From positions 1 through 64,000 of the forward strand of contig NZ_JAZGLW010000003.1 of assembly GCF_036409155.1 (NCBI RefSeq): DNA of 64,000 bases, read 5' to 3'. Positions 62,900-64,000 of this stretch are shown here, piece by piece. Every line of letters starts with the position of its first letter. The stretch's first letter is position 1. The notes under the pieces are model-generated. The model was given only the letters and a program-made list of their open reading frames with translations, was not told where the DNA came from and did not search any database. Source of the stretch: Mycobacterium sp. 050128 (lineage in GTDB: Bacteria > Actinomycetota > Actinomycetes > Mycobacteriales > Mycobacteriaceae). Position numbers and translations under genes: made by a program.

Positions 62900-64000
62900 A
62901 TGAAAAGTACACTGCCACAACTAAACCCAAGTTTTTTAAGCGTGCCTCTCGCGCTGCTGCTGCTGGTGGGCTGCAGCCACACCACCGGCGGAGAAGCCAC
63001 CCGCGCGCCCGAGTCGAGGTCATCCGCCACGGCGCCGGTGAACGCTTCCATGCTTGACCCTGGGAGCTATCCCGTCACGCCGCAGCCGCCGCTGGGCAAT
63101 GCCGGCTCCGACCACGCGGGGCGGCTGGTCGAAGGCCGGCGGATGGCCGCCTACGTCGTCGGTCCCTGGGAGGTTGAGCCCACGCTGATCGGCCTGAGCT
63201 CTTCCGGGCCGGCTGTCATCGCCGAATCCAAGGGGCTGACGCGCGCGGTGTGGGCACCGATCGGCGGCGGCGCGTACAACTTGTCGTTGGTGGTCGGATT
63301 CGTCACTGAGCGACAAAGCCCGGGCCTCAATCCGCAGATGGCGCTGCGCAATTCCGTGCTGCGCTTCGCCAGCCCTGCGGAGGCATCGCAGGCGGCGCAG
63401 AACATGACCACGGCGGCCAGGCATATGCCCCGAGATCCCACCGCCACCCCGATCGTGACAGAACCGGAAAGCCCCCTACCCATTCCAGGACATCCCGACG
63501 CCGACGGCACGGTGCTTACCTTCCAGGAGGGCACCCAAACCGTTCGTGAACTGACGGTGCTTACCGCACGTGGTCCCTACGTACTCGTTCAAGTGGTGCG
63601 GTGTGCGTCCGGGCCGGACTGTGAAGCCCAACTCGCCGGGCGCACACTGGATCGTCAGGTTCCGCTCATCGACACCTTTGTGCCAACCGAAGCCGTCGAG
63701 TTTCCCACGCTGGCACTGGATCCCACGGGCCTTGTCGCCCGAACCTTGCCGCTCCCGGCCGACCAGACCACCTCGATGTCCGGAGCCGCCTATCCACCCG
63801 CGGGCGCGCTGCACCTCGAAGACGACCCGGTGCAAACCGGGCCCTTGCTCTCCGCGGCGGGTGTGGACTTCGTTTCGGTGAACCTGACCACCGTTTACCA
63901 AACGAAAGACCCCTCGGCCGCGCAGACTCTCGCTCAAGCCTACAGCGATCTCGCTGCTAAAACGCCTGCTGCACAGGCGGCTTCACCAGTTCCCGGTCTT
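62900..64000 (+). CDS. DUF7373-like lipoprotein, 3' partial
   Basis: The ATG at 62900 opens a frame of 367 codons that stays open to the window end. The signal peptide has a lipobox LLLLVGC (about 26). The mature part (LDPGSYPVTPQPPLGNAGSD; RLVEGRRMAAYVVGPWEVEP; SVLRFASPAEASQAAQNM) resembles the large mycobacterial lipoprotein family described as DUF7373, which has two similar halves and no known enzymatic role. It follows another lipoprotein by 25 bases and may be in the same operon as the PknH-like kinase. Confidence 0.75.
   Translation, partial: MKSTLPQLNPSFLSVPLALLLLVGCSHTTGGEATRAPESRSSATAPVNASMLDPGSYPVTPQPPLGNAGSDHAGRLVEGRRMAAYVVGPWEVEPTLIGLSSSGPAVIAESKGLTRAVWAPIGGGAYNLSLVVGFVTERQSPGLNPQMALRNSVLRFASPAEASQAAQNMTTAARHMPRDPTATPIVTEPESPLPIPGHPDADGTVLTFQEGTQTVRELTVLTARGPYVLVQVVRCASGPDCEAQLAGRTLDRQVPLIDTFVPTEAVEFPTLALDPTGLVARTLPLPADQTTSMSGAAYPPAGALHLEDDPVQTGPLLSAAGVDFVSVNLTTVYQTKDPSAAQTLAQAYSDLAAKTPAAQAASPVPGL

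Noticed and set aside
1-64000. CRISPR array
   Set aside because: No regularly spaced direct repeats with unique spacers were seen; the repeats found are isolated copies kilobases apart or within genes.

Overview
The window reads as chromosomal DNA of a non-tuberculous Mycobacterium. It is GC-rich and carries genus markers: two MmpL transporters (one with an MmpS partner), a PPE protein of the PPW type, an EmbR-like regulator beside a Ser/Thr kinase, a PknH-like kinase, an MPT64/RsiV-type secreted protein and many lipobox lipoproteins. The species cannot be named from the sequence.

Layout. (1) 1-6.3 kb is a decaying defence and mobile-element zone: an SF1 helicase (5' end outside the window) coupled to a PLD-like/S1 protein, then remnants of an XRE regulator, a MazEF-like toxin-antitoxin pair, a tRNA-3'-end-like repeat, an IS481-type end, an ATPase-like gene and a TetR regulator. 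(2) 6.5-24.9 kb is an isonitrile lipopeptide (chalkophore-type) locus related to M. tuberculosis Rv0096-Rv0101. One minus-strand operon holds PPE, an Fe/2OG oxygenase, an FcoT-like protein, FadD10, an ACP, a single-module NRPS, an MmpL and a GlxA regulator. A convergent plus-strand operon holds a second oxygenase, FcoT-like protein and acyl ligase. An HxxxD acyltransferase and a DJ-1/PfpI protein resembling isonitrile hydratase flank it. (3) 25-32.8 kb is a metal-linked block: methyltransferase, zf-HC2 anti-sigma-like protein, Met/His-rich membrane protein, CtaG/CopD fusion, a 46-residue Cys-rich peptide and the CtpB Cu ATPase. (4) 33-42.6 kb has a second tRNA-like repeat, a hydrolase-fold membrane protein, a second IS481-type end, a UvrA-like ATPase, a formate/nitrite-type channel, MmpS-MmpL and a third tRNA-like repeat. 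(5) 42.7-44.7 kb is a SIR2-plus-degenerate-trypsin protein with a duplicated N-terminal module, probably a defence gene. (6) 44.9-64 kb is envelope and signalling genes: histidine kinase, PstS, secreted propellers, two kinases, an EmbR-like protein, a luciferase-like monooxygenase, methyltransferase, HAD phosphatase and lipoproteins.

How it works together. I find one promoter architecture, GGGAAC-N17-CGACTA (one copy differs at two bases), in front of the second oxygenase operon, the PPE/NRPS operon, the Met/His-rich membrane protein and ctpB. This suggests one ECF sigma factor controls isonitrile lipopeptide synthesis, its probable export and copper handling, with the anti-sigma-like protein inside the block as a candidate partner. 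The duplicated starter-unit enzymes around a single ACP and a C-A-T-R NRPS suggest a product acylated with two different isonitrile chains, or alternative products.
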